Shown: positions 21,095-33,470, numbered from the stretch's first letter. The stretch is DNA of 64,000 nucleotides from Lepidostoma basale (GCA_022606425.2 JAHDVF020001054.1:186001-250000); one strand, 5' to 3'. Numbers and translations: made by a program. The notes: a model not told the origin generated them from the sequence alone.

Positions 21095-22140
21095 AGATAT
21101 TTTTAGAGTGTCAAGTGCAAATTCAAGAAGTGAGTACAGTACGAATGAGAAAGTGTTATAAATAAAACAATGAAAAGCTTATTCAATTGGTTTGGACACT
21201 TAAAAACAACGAATAAAGAAAGAGTGGAAAAATAAATAATAAACAAGTTACCATTAAAGTATTTCTATATTTAAAAAAATCTTTAATTAATGATTTTAAC
21301 ATAAATTAATTAAATGATTTTCGCTGCCAATATGCCTACCGATTTTTTAGAATGTTATAAAATTTTGAATATTGCAATGTTTAGATCATACGTTCCGAAT
21401 AGGGGCGATCTCCGCTCCCAAGGGGGTGCTGGGCTTTCCATGAGGGCGTTAGCAGATACAAAAGTAAACGGGAGGCGTTGAGACCGTAAAAAAGTAATGA
21501 GTTTCTTTGAAAATATGTACTATTTTCATGAATAAACTATTTATGAAACATACTATGTTAACATATTTCTGATACTTTGTGATTATAAATAGATGCAGCT
21601 AATGCTTAACCATATTTGTATATAATTTAGTTTTATGGATGAGCGGGCGTTGGAATAATATTTTCTTGTCAAGGGGGTAGAGAACCTATGATTAAGATGG
21701 ACACATTGATATAACAAAAGAAAAAAACATGGTTAAATAAAGAATACCTTAACGATGTAAAAAGCATGAAATAGAGGAAGCTCATTTTATTTTTATTAAA
21801 TATTAGCCATGTAAAAAGTCTGAAAAATGCATGACACGATGTATGAATACAAGGATACGAGATATTATAATTATTATTATTCGATTGAATCGCTCTTTAC
21901 ATCATTACATTTCATTGACTGTGATAGGTAGCTAATCTTTCTCCATTTTCTTGTCACGTGAATTCTACACCAGACCAATGACAGTGTGACAATCACACTG
22001 CCATCACCGAGAATCGAACCCTTGTGTGGCAGTCAAAACACTTACCACTCGGCCACGAAGGAATATTATGAATATTAGGAAATGAGTCAATTATTCCTGC
22101 ATATCCTTTTGAGACACGGCGTGATGGTTAGTTAGTTTAA
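21095..22140 (+). mobile_element. LINE-A copy, broken (21095-21245, 21690-21867, 22065-22140)
   Basis: The pieces keep the LINE-A order and end with ACACGGCGTGATGGTTAG. A SINE (21868-22064) and about 440 bp of unrecognised sequence (21246-21689, with a GC patch at 21395-21480) interrupt it. Confidence 0.65.
21868..22064 (-). mobile_element. SINE S1 inserted in LINE-A
   Basis: On the minus strand a head with GTGGCCGAGTGGTAAG and GGTTCGATTCTCGG, body, and ATGTAAAGAGCGATT before an AAT-type tail. A candidate 7-bp duplication, ATATTAT, flanks it. Confidence 0.82.
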
Positions 22141-22850
22141 AAGTTTTGTTTGACAAAAAAAAAATTACAAAAAAAGCTTAACAAATTTTACTTCCAGTAA
22201 ACAGAAACACTTCGTAGCAAAACAGGGTTGTCAAAAACAAGCGAAATTTTACTCCACCACTTAACACCGTTGTCGGCTCACATCTGCTTTGCATAAAATA
22301 TTCGCCACCTTACAGTATGGAAATTACTCTAGTTTGCATCCCGAGCCAAGAAGGGAGGCGTATAATTCACCTTGTCGAAATTCGATGAAGAATTTCGCGA
22401 GAAGAAACGGTATGAGAATTTTTATTATAAATAAAACGAAAAAGCTTGTCATCAATTTGTTAGCATTACAAACGACGAGCCGCTGAATTGTTATTCAGGG
22501 GTTTCTATTGTTATTCATTACGGCCAAAAAACGTTAAAATTTATTTTCTTTATATCAAAAAAGGGGCATCTACTCCGAATACTCGTGTTATGTTATTGAA
22601 AAAAAAATATACAAATAATAACTGTTTACACTTTCTAAAATATCTAGGTACAATAAATAAAGTGGACGTCAACGATATTTGTATTTTTTTTAGATTATCG
22701 CTACAAGGACTTTTACAAAAAAATAACAAGCTTGGTAACAAACTAGTAGCGATTAATAGATGAGCACTTTTAAACAGAGAATATACATATAACGGCAACA
22801 CATAAAATTAACAACAATTAATTATTCATAATAGCAATTACGTAGACGGC
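22141..22850. other. Intron sequence without recognised feature
   Basis: Short frames on both strands (up to 91 codons) lack motifs and splice-site support. No repeat partner was seen. Confidence 0.4.
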
Positions 22851-22854
22851 AACT

Positions 22855-23465
22855 GAATTGAGAATGTTCAAGAATGTACATACCTGGGACACAATATTTG
22901 ATTCTGCCGAGATAACCAAACCGCAGAGCTAAAAATAATAATTGGACTGGCTGGGCAGCTTTCAGAAACATGAGTTACATCTTTAAAAACCGGAAAATAC
23001 CAATCAACCTGAAACGGAGTCAATGAAGCCTGCGTTCTGCCAGTTGGTACTTATGGTCTTGAAACTGTTACATTATCTAAACAAAGTGCCGAGAAACAAC
23101 GAGTGACCCAAAAAGCCATGGAAAGAGCCATGTTATGAATAAGCCTAAGAAACAGAGTCAGAAACGATACGGTGAGAAAAAAAACAAATGTCACTGACAT
23201 CATCCACCGGGTGGCGACTCTAAAATGGCAATGGGCAGGTCACGTAGCCAGAAGCTCAGATGAAAAGTGGACAAGAAGACTGCTGATTTGGACCTTTGGC
23301 GGAAAAGAGTAGTGCAAGGCGACCGCAACTACGGTGGAAGGATGACCTGAACAGACACGTTGGAATAACCTGGATGCAGTCTGCACCGGACAGAGTGACA
23401 TGGAAGCGAATGTAGGAGGCTTTTGTCCAGGAGTGGACGGGAATAGGCTAAGGAAGAAGAAGAAG
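22855..23465 (+). mobile_element. RTE-like LINE, long decayed C-terminal region
   Basis: Reads CTYLGHN, then ELKIIIGLAGQL-like, INLKRSQ, QRVTQKAMERAM, ISLRNRVRN, VATLKWQWAGHVARSSDEKW and a WR-rich end, with several stops and frameshifts. It ends in GAAGAAGAAG. Confidence 0.85.
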
Positions 23466-23489
23466 AATAGTAATTAAACAGTGAAATAT

Positions 23490-23710
23490 AGAAAGGAGAA
23501 GACACTATATTAATATAAATGAAACAGGAAATAGAAGAAGACGAAGGAATACTTGGCATTATCAAATCTATCAAATATTAAAAGTCAGGCATGTAAGGAG
23601 TTAGAGAAATCGAGGTGCATGCATTACACGATCTATAGATGTTGGGGAAACCGGAGAAGTATGTCAGGAAATAACAGTGTGGCTTTCCTACCTTTAGAGA
23701 GACATTTAAT
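23490..23710 (+). mobile_element. LINE-A fragment
   Basis: Matches the RPRKTWH to VCQE region; the end is cut after CTTTAGAGAGACATT. Confidence 0.65.
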
Positions 23711-23849
23711 AAAATAAATTAGAATATTAGTCTAGTGTAAAAAAGACAACCTATTTTCGGTTAATGATTTATCGCGATTTTCTTTGAATTTGAATATATA
23801 ATAGTTAAAACATATTTTTGAATAGTTTTTTTTTTAAATATTTTTCATC

Positions 23850-24040
23850 TCATTTACTGCTGTGCCAGGATTCTACCAACTCCCCGCGTCCTATCTTTGC
23901 ACATGATTATCAGCCGAAGGCGGTGGTATTTTTCCCCCCTTAGCACATAACCCAAATATGAGACCTTTCTAACCTTCACACTCGACAACAGCTCTATTTT
24001 GGCTCTAGCTCTCTGTAGAACGCATTGTCTGATAAATCTC
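23850..24040 (-). mobile_element. LINE-C fragment
   Basis: The minus strand reads RFIRQCVLQRARAKIELLSS and then VKVRKVSYLGYVLRGEKYHR. Confidence 0.8.
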
Positions 24041-24384
24041 AATATTAAATATTAAATAAAGAAAAACATACGTTTTTTGAGAATTTGAAATGTAGTGTTT
24101 GTTTTAATGTTGTATTATCGACAATTGAAAATACAATAAGCTTAAGAATAAAATTATTAATGTATATAATACGAGTATAATATAATATTATAACGAAACA
24201 TTCAAAATACGAGTGTATACCTTAATTTTAATATAAAAACCTGAAATTTTCAAACTGCATTGAAAAAATTATTTTATTCCATTAAAAATCCATTAACACT
24301 TTTCTTTTTACTTTGAATAAAAATGCCTTGTTTTCTAACTATTTACCATTTTTTTATTTCACTATCTAAAAAATGTAAATAGTC

Positions 24385-24568
24385 AATTGTTTTGGCCGAA
24401 ACATTCATAAAGATTATAAAGATTCGAAAAATCGCGAAAATTTGACATTTGATATATTATTGTAACACCTGATGATGTCACATAGGTGATCACACATGGA
24501 TCAGCTGTCGCGTAAAATAAAAAACCATTGTGATACAAAAAACAATGTTTATTCATTAACAGTTTAAT
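24385..24568. repeat. Family P1, right-hand part
   Basis: ATTTGACATTTGATATATT, CACCTGATGATGTCAC, a mutated helix II, then CAGCTGTCGCGTAAAAT. It starts with an inverted TTTTGGCCGAAACA. Confidence 0.72.
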
Positions 24569-24639
24569 TAAAAGTAGCAACTTCTTGTGAATTAAATATT
24601 TCAAATAATAGCACAATTTCTAAATATCAAATGTTTGAT

Positions 24640-24860
24640 ATCATATGGTACTGTAATGTATGATAAAATTACTCCAATAAAATATATATTTTTTAGTTTG
24701 ATTATATTCAATGCAAATGACATGTTTCGCCTATCTAAGACATTATTGAATGTGTGATTTGATAATGCCACAGGCAGTACGCACACAATAGGAAGGCAAA
24801 ACGTGTTATTCACATAAAATATAATAAAATTTCTAGAAATATATTAATTACGATGTATAA
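24640..24860. repeat. Decayed family P3 fold-back
   Basis: ATGACATGTTTCGCC and AACGTGTTATTCACATAAA flank a shortened centre near 24755. Confidence 0.65.
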
Positions 24861-25004
24861 ATGAAGAGTAGTCGTGAGAATTATATCAATAAAAAACAGT
24901 CTTCGTCTCCATTTTTTCTACCAACCATATCGGATAGGCGACTTGATGATTAGTTACCTAATAAAAAAATATTTATAATACATTTAAAAAATCTAAGTTG
25001 TAAT

Positions 25005-25425
25005 ATCTGAGATCTCTTAGAGGAATGTGTAGATACTCTGTGTATGATAGAGTGTCGAATGAAAATATCAGAAGTGAATGCGGTGCGAATGATGGTGTTA
25101 TGAACAAAATAATGAAAGGATCATTAAGATGGTTTGGACATATGGAAATAATGAATGAAGAAAGAATGGTGAAAAAATGAAATGTTAACGATGTTAATGG
25201 AACCAGATATAGAGGAAGACCGAAGTAAACGTGGTAAGATCAAATAAATCAAATATTGAATGTCAGCCATGTGAGGAGTCAGAGAAATCGACGCGCGTGC
25301 ATGACACGATGTATGAATGTTGAGGAAGAGAAATATGTCAAGAAAGAAAAGTGTGGCAGTCCATTTTTTCTGCCTACCCCTTCGGGGAGACGGCCTGATG
25401 GTTAGTTAGTTTGTTAGTTCGTTAA
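25005..25425 (+). mobile_element. LINE-A copy
   Basis: LRGMCRYSVYDRVSNENIRS-like start, SLRWFGHMEIMNEERMVKK, stop, and the 3' end CCCCTTCGGGGAGACGG with TTAGTTAG. Confidence 0.87.
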
Positions 25426-25429
25426 GTTG

Positions 25430-25795
25430 TAATATTTTTTGGCTAAATTTATAAAATTTAATTTTGGCGTATTTTTTTGGCAGCCCTGATTAATTGAGGC
25501 AGGCCATTATCATGCTCGGAGAATGTATCACCGCCCAACTTGGTAACGAACAAAAAACGTCAGGGCCGGCCATTTTTATTTGCAATTCAGATTCGCCATA
25601 ATTTGTCTGTAGCAAAAACGAAAGCCTAAATTTCCTCTACCTTTTAGGGTAGTCTCTACTCCTTTGTATCTGTGTAGACATATATGATATTAAAATTTTC
25701 CGGCACAGCGTGATTCCAAATTATCTTAGTTTTTTTAATGAAACCTTATTTCGAAAAGAACTCTTGCACCAACCCTTCTTTTGACGTTACTATCC
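25430..25795. other. Intron sequence without recognised feature
   Basis: Moderate GC near 25500-25590. No frame or repeat partner seen. Confidence 0.35.
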
Positions 25796-25799
25796 GTTC

Positions 25800-26150
25800 G
25801 GCCATTCGCTGTGAACATGCTACTTTCTTCTTCTTCTTCTGATTGTAGATCTTGCGATCTGTTTATGCAGGATATCAACTTTATTCCTGTGATGAAGACG
25901 ACCAGCCTTCTCCCCATCTCTTTGGCGGTCGTCCAGGTGGTCGACGGTCCTCTGAAATCTCGTGCATCACGGTATTAGGAATTCTTGCTGGATCCATTCT
26001 CTCGATGTGGTCCCTCCAGAATCGTCTTCTCTATCTACTTCATCTCACTATGTCTTCAATTTTGCAGGATATTCGAATTTCTTCATTGGGTATCCTATCT
26101 CTATGGGTTCTCCCTACAATAGGTTGCAATGAGTGTCTGCTCTTGCTTCG
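25800..26150 (-). mobile_element. LINE-D fragment
   Basis: The inverse of 15590-15860: the minus strand encodes an FWRDHIERMDPARIP-like block and a GRPP-rich end. The plus-strand 108-codon frame is a shadow. Confidence 0.72.
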
Positions 26151-26217
26151 ATATGCAACCTACGAGTATGCTACCTAAATGAACTACACTGTGACTTTTA
26201 TTTCAAAACATTAAAAG

Positions 26218-26405
26218 TCTAACTAACTAAACATCACGTCGTTTCCCCGGAGGGGTAGGCAGAGAGGATGGATCGCCACACTGTTCATTCCTGACAACTC
26301 TCGCGCCTCTTCTACATTCACACACACGCGTCGATTTTTCCTACTCTGAACATGGCCGCCTTTCAGTAATTGATTAATTTGGTCATGCTGTGTCTTCCTC
26401 GACAT
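26218..26405 (-). mobile_element. LINE-A 3' fragment
   Basis: CTAACTAACTAAAC tail, then the last about 55 codons. Confidence 0.8.
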
Positions 26406-26559
26406 GACCTAATGCATGATTACTTATAATGTGTGTTCTTCCCTGTGAAAAACAATGGGATATAAACATATTTAAAAGCCCACGTGGTATCCTATGAATT
26501 AGAAAAGATATTAATAGACATTGCTGCAAACCAATCCCAGTGATTTTAATGAAATCTCA

Positions 26560-26695
26560 CGATGGAAGTTAATTTTAAATCATAACTAAATAAAACGAAG
26601 CTTTGTTTGTTAACTTCTTCCACTTATTGTCTTTATTTCGACAGCAACCGGTTACAATAGGCCAGCTGGCATCGACAGCCTGTAAAACTATATAA
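26560..26695 (-). repeat. Hammerhead-like repeat, family P9
   Basis: The inverse of the 60.7 kb element: CTGTCGATGCCAGC on the minus strand, then a mutated helix II, ACCGGT and a TGCTGTCG flank. Confidence 0.6.
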
Positions 26696-27395
26696 TAAAT
26701 CATTGATTCGAAAGAAAACGTAAATTTTCAAGAAATTTTATTATAATTTATGGGACTGACATGTTTCACCATGCTTCGTAATTTACTGTCGAAAGTCAAG
26801 TCTTAGCAAGGAAAAACATTTCATTGCCATAAAACATTAAATAACTTATAGAAAAAAATATAATAATCTAGAATACAGATGTTTTCATTATTATTAATTA
26901 TGAAATAATATATGTTGTAATACCGCATTTGGGTTTAAGTTTGTGAGAGCATTGAACATACATAATAAGAAACACGTTTTCTGTGTATCTAACTAATCGC
27001 CCACTAATTACCACATTTTAAGACACACTCCTATATCTTGTTCTTCTTCTTTCCCTTTGCCATTTTCCATCATCTGGGGTCGGCCCTTTTCTTACGAACA
27101 CGCCAAACTTTTCTATCCTGGCTCATCTCTACTGTCAGGTTTTTGTGTTGCTTATTTTTCATGTTGCCATTGGACAGCCTCTACATCTCGTTTTTGTGGG
27201 AATGCTGAAGACTTTTTGGATAATGTTTTCGCTGTCTCTCTTACCACCGCAGTCGAGATTCTATAATCTTGTCAGTTATTGGGGCAACCACAAAGCTACT
27301 TCACACGTATTCGTTACTGACGACTGACTCGATGTTCGTGGACTATTTTGTTTGTCCAAAATTCTGCTCCATATACGCATGGCGGGTCTCACTGC
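26696..27395. other. Decayed P3 arms and unrecognised intron
   Basis: 26700-26850 keeps TGACATGTTTCACC and AAACATTTCATTGCC arms. 27030-27390 is moderately GC-rich (CATCTGGGGTCGGCCC, TTGGGGCAACCACAAAG) and may be a LINE remnant, but I could not align it. Confidence 0.35.
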
Positions 27396-27399
27396 AGTT

Positions 27400-27935
27400 T
27401 TAAGACGCACTCACACCCAAGAAGCAACTGGATAGACTGCAATCCATTATGAATGCTGCAGCAAGATTAATTTTTGGTGCATTAAAATTCACCCATATAA
27501 CCTCAATGCTTTATCAACTTCACTGGCTAAGGTTACCTGAGCGCATTGATTACAAACTGTGTCTACTTGTTCATAAGGCCTTACATGGACGAGCGCCCCA
27601 CTACCTCACAGAACTTTGCAAGCTGATAGATTTGAACCCTCGACAGTCAACTCTATGATCCTTGAAGGAAGAAGCAACACACAAATTTCTCGTCCCGCGG
27701 CGCCAAGGAGCTTCAAAGTTTGCAGATCGCGCTTTTGGCATCGCGGTACCGACGGCGTGGAACAGGCTGCCCTACAATATCCGTAATTAAGACGACGAAG
27801 GAGTGTTCAGAAGCTCTCTTAAAACTTTTCTTTTTAAGAGAAGCTTTCCGGACGTTGAGCGCCCTTGAAGTGAATCTCTCACAAAAATGGCGCAAATAAA
27901 TCATCATCATCATCATCATCATTATCATCTTTGAT
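27400..27935 (+). mobile_element. CR1/L2-like LINE, C-terminal end
   Basis: Reads MNAAARLIFGALKFTHITSM, LYQLHWLRLPERIDYKLCLL, VHKALHGRAPHYLTELCKLI, then after a stop FLVPRRQGASKFADRAFGIA, VPTAWNRLPYNIRN and SLKTFLFKRSF. The ALHG.AP and AWN.LP blocks are typical of CR1/L2 ends. A tail of seven ATC units at 27899-27923 follows. Confidence 0.92.
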
Positions 27936-28480
27936 ATTAATATAACGATATGGCAAATTAACGACAATTGATAAAGTACTAACCAACAGAAGTATATTTT
28001 CCCCCATATTATAATACTTTTAGAAAATAAATGGTTTTCTCAATATTTCATTCATAATGATAAGCAAATAGTTTAATATAACATTGTTTTCTTTTCAAGC
28101 TGTTCTCTATGCATAATATCTTGAAAACAAAATACAACCATAGGGTGTTTCTACAAATATTATCTAATTATCTTCGTGAGCCTTTGACCAAAAGTTCTGA
28201 TGTCGTATATCTCCCTTCATCAATTTCCCCTTCGTGATTAGGCGCAAAATATATTATTTTTGTCGTCAAAAGTAGTTATTCAATGATAACTTCGATATTT
28301 GCCTTAGTTTCTGTCTATAATAATTGAAGCTTATCGTCTGTGTCACCATATCTCAAGTTGATGGCTTCGTAACTGCGCAATTTTCGGTCAAGTTATATGG
28401 GTAAGAGGCATGGTTATTGATTGATTGTGTTTATAAATAAAGTATAGAAGAAAATTATATTGTGTTTATAATATATTTAT
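27936..28480. other. Intron sequence without recognised feature
   Basis: AT-rich; nothing recognised on either strand. Confidence 0.4.
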
Positions 28481-28740
28481 GTTGAAATAATGTTAAGACA
28501 CAGCTAAATTTAAAATAAACAAATGATTTTTGACAGTTTTAATGTCTTTAAATAATATATTATTTTTGGTTAGTATAATATAAATAAATATAATATTAAT
28601 ACACTTAAACTTATTTTTACAACACCTTATTTTGTAACAACCAGCCGGTTTCGCTTCTGCCAAAGCTTCGTCAGGGTTACAAAAGACACTAAATATGAAA
28701 TCAGAGAACAACACAATATATTTAAGTATAAAAAAGGGGC
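28480..28740 (-). repeat. Hammerhead-like repeat, family P7
   Basis: On the minus strand near 28635-28685: TGTAACC, CTGACGA, A, GCTT-loop-AAGC, GAA, ACCGGC, then GGTTGTTACA, so helix I (TGTAACC/GGTTGTTACA, with a bulge) is recognisable. Confidence 0.6.
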
Positions 28741-29570
28741 GGAGAGGGATTAGAAAACGTGTGCTCTAGGTCAATTAGCATGGTAGAACGGCGAGTCATG
28801 AGCATTATGGAAATAACAATGCATAATTTCTTATTTAAATTCTAGTGGCAGACAGGGGAACTTAATTTGAAGGGATTATTTAAAATTATTAAAAAGAAGA
28901 ACATAGCGAAAACGGGTTAGATTAGCAGTAATTAGTAGTAATTATTCCTAATCGGCAAATAATTATTAAGGGCTTTCTTAATTTCGAGTGCTTCTAAGTT
29001 GTCTTATTTTAGACTTATAGCAGCCAATTATTTTTCAAATATGATATAAAAATATTGGAAATGTTTTCGCAATATTAGTTGTAATTTATTAAAACAAAAG
29101 TTTATCAAAACAAAATATGTGTTTTTAAACAACCTGTGCACTTGACAACGTAAGCACTTCCTTATTGGTATGATATATGAAACATATATGGATATACAAA
29201 TTACTGCCTACGTACACATACCTGTATTACATATTCTGTTATTATGTTGTATGTTATTAAAATCCTCATTGTAAGCTTAATTAATACCTGTTTAAGGTCT
29301 TTATAACGTTTATTATAAAAACATCCAAAAATTGCTTATACTCTGAACACATTTTCATACATACCATCATAGCGTATTATACAATAAAAAGCTAACAAAA
29401 TCTTCATTTTTCAGAGATATAGGGTATAGAGTGGACTTATAGAGTGGACCACTTAAACTCTCTATTCTGACAAATCTCTTGAGATTCCTCCACACTAATG
29501 CTAGTATTTAAAATTGTATCAACTTAGTATTGATACAATAATCTTAACATGAAACTTTGACAAATAATTA
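28741..29570. other. Intron sequence without recognised feature
   Basis: AT-rich, with no frame over 60 codons and no repeat partner. Confidence 0.4.
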
Positions 29571-29574
29571 TTAA

Positions 29575-30030
29575 ATGTTATATATGGTCTGTTCTACTAT
29601 ATGGCTGCGAAACCTGGACTCTTAAAGTGAATGTAACTGGTTAGAAGCGCTCGAAATGTGGATATACCGCAGAATGCTCCGTATACCGTGGACCGATAGG
29701 GTCAGTAATGCAGACGTACTACAGAGAGTGAAAACCAGAGAGAGCTGTTCTCGAGTGTGAAAATTAGAAAGGTATCATATTTGGGTCAGGTGCTAAGGGG
29801 AAAAAAATACCATCTCCATCGACTGATATTAATGGGTAAAGTGGAGGGACGTCGGGGAGTTAGTAGAAGGCAGCTGTACTAGCTGCGGAACATATAGTGG
29901 ACAGGAATTACAAAAGAGTTCAGAACCAGTTCCAAGTGGCACAGGACAGAGATGCCTTTGCTGCAGTGATCGCCAATCGTTGGGTGTATTGACACGTATT
30001 GAAGATGAATTGATCGAAGACTGATGACAC
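29575..30030 (+). mobile_element. LINE-C copy
   Basis: VLLYGCETWTLK, LEALEMWIYRRMLRIPWTDR, VSNADVLQRVK, then KVSYLGQVLR and VSRRQL with frame breaks; the 3' end runs to GACTGATGACAC. Confidence 0.87.
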
Positions 30031-30039
30031 ATTTTTATT

Positions 30040-30474
30040 TTTTACTTACTGTACCCAGCAACGCGTTGCTGTGGTCTAGTTAAATGAAAAACGATCCCAA
30101 ATGGTGGTTCAATGTTTCTCACCCGATACCACCGGCCCACACCCAAGGCTACTCTGTTCCTATTCGGTTCTGTACCCACGTCCAACCGGCCCCCATCAAA
30201 GGCCACTCCTCGTCACCGTCCGTCCCTCAGTTTCCACCCATGCGAGACCTCTATCCTTATTCATGGCCACCCCCGACCCTTCCACGCTACTCCCTACCCG
30301 GGTAGTCAGGTCCAAAATGACGGACTCAACCCACCACATCATCCAAGAAACCCTTCTCTCACCATCCAATTGTATCCAAGAAATAAATTTCCAACGTACG
30401 TGGGAAGAATATTCCGAGCTGGAACTCCCAAGAAAACGATATCTAAAGTTAAAACACGCGTGGGTTCGAATGCA
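30040..30474. repeat. GC-rich repeat-like segment with CAACGCGTTG palindrome
   Basis: Opens with CCCAGCAACGCGTTGCTG and is unusually C-rich (runs such as CACCCCCG). Three overlapping plus frames are open only because stop codons are rare in such sequence. Probably part of a transposon 3' region; family not identified. Confidence 0.4.
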
Positions 30475-30880
30475 GAGGTAAGCAGAAATAATAGACTGCC
30501 ACACTTTTCTTCCGTGACATATTTCTCTCGATTCCTCAACATTCATACATTATGCCATGCACGCACGTCGATTTTTCTGACTTCTAACGTGGCTTACATT
30601 CAACATTTGATTTATTTGATCGTGCCACGTTTTCCTCAGTCTTCCTCTATTTCTAGTGCCATTTATATCGTTAACATATACTTTTTTACCATTATTTTTT
30701 CATTAATTCCATGTGTCTAAATCATGTTTTTTGTTCATAACACCATCATTTGCACCGCATTCACTTCATATAATTTCATTGGACACTCTATCATACACAT
30801 CGTATCCGCACATTCGTCTAAGATATCTCATTTCTACTGTTGCCAGTTCCATGTTTTGCTTCCATACATAAGGTTTGTTT
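30475..30880 (-). mobile_element. LINE-A copy
   Basis: Without the TTAG tail; runs from TGGACTGCC-like code back to CCAGTTCCATGTTTTGC. Confidence 0.82.
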
Positions 30881-30969
30881 GTTATGTTTATATTTTTAAG
30901 AAAGAAAAATGTTTATTAATAATAAAGTTTTCATGTGAATAGAAATAATTCATAATTTAAGGGTTCAGA

Positions 30970-31250
30970 TCGAGTCGAGTCTACGTCTGTGATCAGTCTT
31001 AGGAATACCAAACAGTGAAGAAACATGGCCCATCTTAAACTAAGTCGAGTTAAGTCTGTGATCAGTCTTAGGAATGCAAAACAGTGAAGAAACATGGTAT
31101 GACCAAATTAATCAAATATTAAAGATCGGCCTTGTTAGATGTCGGAAGAATCAACGTGTGTGTTTGCGGACGAAGTTAGAGATGTATGTCAGGAAAGCGT
31201 AATATGGCGTTCCATTATCTCTGCCTACCCTTCTAGAAAACGGTTGTTTG
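30970..31250 (+). mobile_element. LINE-A 3' fragment with internal tandem duplication
   Basis: TCTGTGATCAGTCTTAGGAA occurs twice (about 30988 and 31057), each leading to AACAGTGAAGAAACATGG. The copy then continues to a TTGTTGTTGTT tail (TTG subtype). Confidence 0.75.
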
Positions 31251-31254
31251 TTGT

Positions 31255-31784
31255 TGTTTTTGCTGTTGTTGTAAGAATGATTTTAAATATGAATACCATG
31301 ACTACCGACGATCGCTTGGGATTTTTTTTTACGTAAAATACAAAGCGGAACGAAAGTAAATTTAAGTGCTTAATCATATAAATCTACTTCAAAAATATTT
31401 TTTCGATACTTAATGAATGGAAATATGTTAATTGGACTGAAGAAAATAAGTTATTCAAAAACGAAGATTTATAAGTTATTCAAAAACAATAAAATAAAAG
31501 ATTTTGAAGCAAAAAATGGAAATCGAAAAGCGAAAGCTTCGTTCATTACATTTTTCACAAATAACTCCCATTGGGCGAGGGGTGCGCTCCCTGGAGTTTT
31601 ATTAAGAAACTTTACAGTCGATTCCGGAGTCATTTACATAAAAATGTCGAAATATTACGATTTTTATCCCATCAGCAAAAGTTGTAAAAATAATTTATTC
31701 CTAAAATATTTAAACATTCATTATTTCGACTGCGCGACTCGTTTTTTCAGAACTTTCTATTTTATTTATTTCAAATTAGATTTA
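31255..31784. other. Intron sequence; long open frame without known motif
   Basis: A plus frame of 135 codons from 31413 is Lys/Asn-rich (KTKIYKLFKNNKIKDFEAKN). It runs into the fold-back boundary at 31785 and has no recognised family; composition alone could explain it. Confidence 0.35.
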
Positions 31785-32180
31785 ACGGGTCCTACGAATA
31801 ATAAAAAAATGACAAACTGATAAAAATGACTTCGTTTTCGAGTAATAAATTGAAATATTAACTGTTAAAATAAAAAATCCTGTTTATGGTAGTACAATTT
31901 ATTTTATTTTATTATTTTTCGCGACAGCTGTTTCGTTAACCGATGTTGACACCGTCAACTCCTTTAGTTGATGTCGAAAAAATTCTGAAGAAGCTCCGGC
32001 GAGAGCGAAATCGGTTGGTGTTACCAAATAAAGTGGTGTTGATACAAATACTAAAAGTGTATTATTATTTTATTTAATAATGTCACACCACAAATAAAGT
32101 GCTTTATACGAAAGTTCAGCGTTTTATATTTTAACAGTTAATATTGTTAAAGTATCATATTGTTTCGGCCAAAACAATGG
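31785..32180. repeat. Fold-back element, family P1, long form
   Basis: Starts with the same TTAACGGG-CCTACGAATAAT segment as 6692, has TTTTTCGCGACAGCTG on the left, the core CTGAAGAAGCTC-loop-GAGCGAA near 31986, and ends ATATTGTTTCGGCCAAAACA. Confidence 0.75.
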
Positions 32181-32199
32181 ACTTCATGCTATATCACAA

Positions 32200-32505
32200 T
32201 TTTTATAATTCACTCTTTGGGAGTATCGCGACGCAACGTGTTTTACCAACTTATGTTGGCATCATCAGGTGCTTCAAACAACTAAAAATACATTTGAAAG
32301 ACTTACTATTTATAGGGTAAATATGTATTTTGTCAAAGTTAAAAATAGTATGCAAAATCTGTTGAAAATTCAATTGAAATACATAAAAAAAATTATTGTA
32401 AAAATATTTTATAAATAAACTGAATTATCTAGTGTTTAAATTTTTTATTTTAAGTCATCTGTTGACTGTATAACCAGATGATACAAAAACACTTAATAGA
32501 TGTTT
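32200..32505 (-). repeat. Fold-back remnant related to P1
   Basis: On the minus strand CACCTGATGATGCCAAC-ATAAGTTGGTAA near 32235-32272, followed by ACACGTTGCGTCGCG, keeps the helix II pairing with new bases. Confidence 0.55.
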
Positions 32506-32509
32506 ATAC

Positions 32510-32920
32510 TTATATATGGAAGTTAAGCATGGAACTGGCAAAATAAGGATGAAAGCAGAATAAGTTCAAAAGAGATGAGATGAGATGTAGACGAATATAA
32601 ACAGTGAATGCGATGAATGCGGACACGTGAGAAGAATAAGTGAAGACAGAACGGTGAAGAAAGTATATGTCAGCGACGAGTCTAGCGACGTAAATGGAGC
32701 TAGAAATAGAGGAACGCTGTTAAAAAACATGGCGCAATCTAATCAATCAAGTAATAAATTTCGGTCTCGTGAGGAGTCGGAAAAATCAACGTGCGTGAAT
32801 GACACGATGTATGAATGTAGAGGATGCGAGAGAAGTATGTCAGGACAGAACAATGCGATGGTCCATTCTTTCTGCCTACTGATTGTTGAGACGGCGTGAT
32901 TGTTAGTTAGTTAGTTGTTC
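32510..32920 (+). mobile_element. LINE-A copy
   Basis: WNWQNKDESRIS-like start, then the VKKVYVSDESSDVNGARNRG block and GACGGCGTGATTGTTAGTTAG. Confidence 0.85.
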
Positions 32921-32924
32921 TTAT

Positions 32925-33470
32925 ATAAAAATATAAATTTGTTAATATATGGTATATTATGTGTACAAAGGATAATCAGAGATGACAGCATGTGAATTGT
33001 AGAAATCAAGTTTTGAAGTTAACTATAAACCTAAGTTTATGGCATTGCTCCTATATTATTTGTTTGTTTCTTTGAGATATAAACTCAAGGACGTTCAGCA
33101 ACCCCACTTGCGAAATCATCCATTTACTCAAAATTCAGCCCCTACAAAACAAAGACCGTGGATATTACACCCATCGTTTCAACTTGTTTTCATGGGCGGA
33201 TAATGGGGTTTGACAGAATCAGTAATTAAATAATAAAATAACAAATACTTGTAAAATTATTTTTTTTCTACTCATTTTTCTAACTAATAATTAATACGAA
33301 TAAAAACATCTGTTTTCTAGAATTATTCTTAAATTTTTTTGTGAAAAACATGTTTTACCCATCTAAGGGATTATAAAATGTAAATCTTTTTCACTTATAT
33401 TTACTATTTTTTAGTACAATTGTGTAAAAAAATATATTTAATAAATAAAAACGTCCGTGTTATATTCTTA
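32925..33470. other. Intron sequence with a P3 arm
   Basis: 33285-33380 keeps a decayed P3 left arm (ATCTGTTTTCTAGAAT, ACATGTTTTACCC). The remainder is unrecognised. Confidence 0.4.

Noticed and set aside
21395..21480. GC patch as a host exon
   Set aside because: No open frame with splice sites on either strand, and it lies within a broken LINE-A copy.
26640..26690. Active hammerhead in family P9
   Set aside because: Core A6 is changed to T in all three copies and helix II is broken here, so activity is unlikely even though the layout is kept.
30112..30720. 202-codon plus-strand frame
   Set aside because: The first half comes from C-rich sequence with few stops, the second is antisense LINE-A; the junction has no gene logic.
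31413..31820. 135-codon Lys/Asn-rich frame as a gene
   Set aside because: AT-rich composition explains it; no motif, no splice support, and it runs into a fold-back element.
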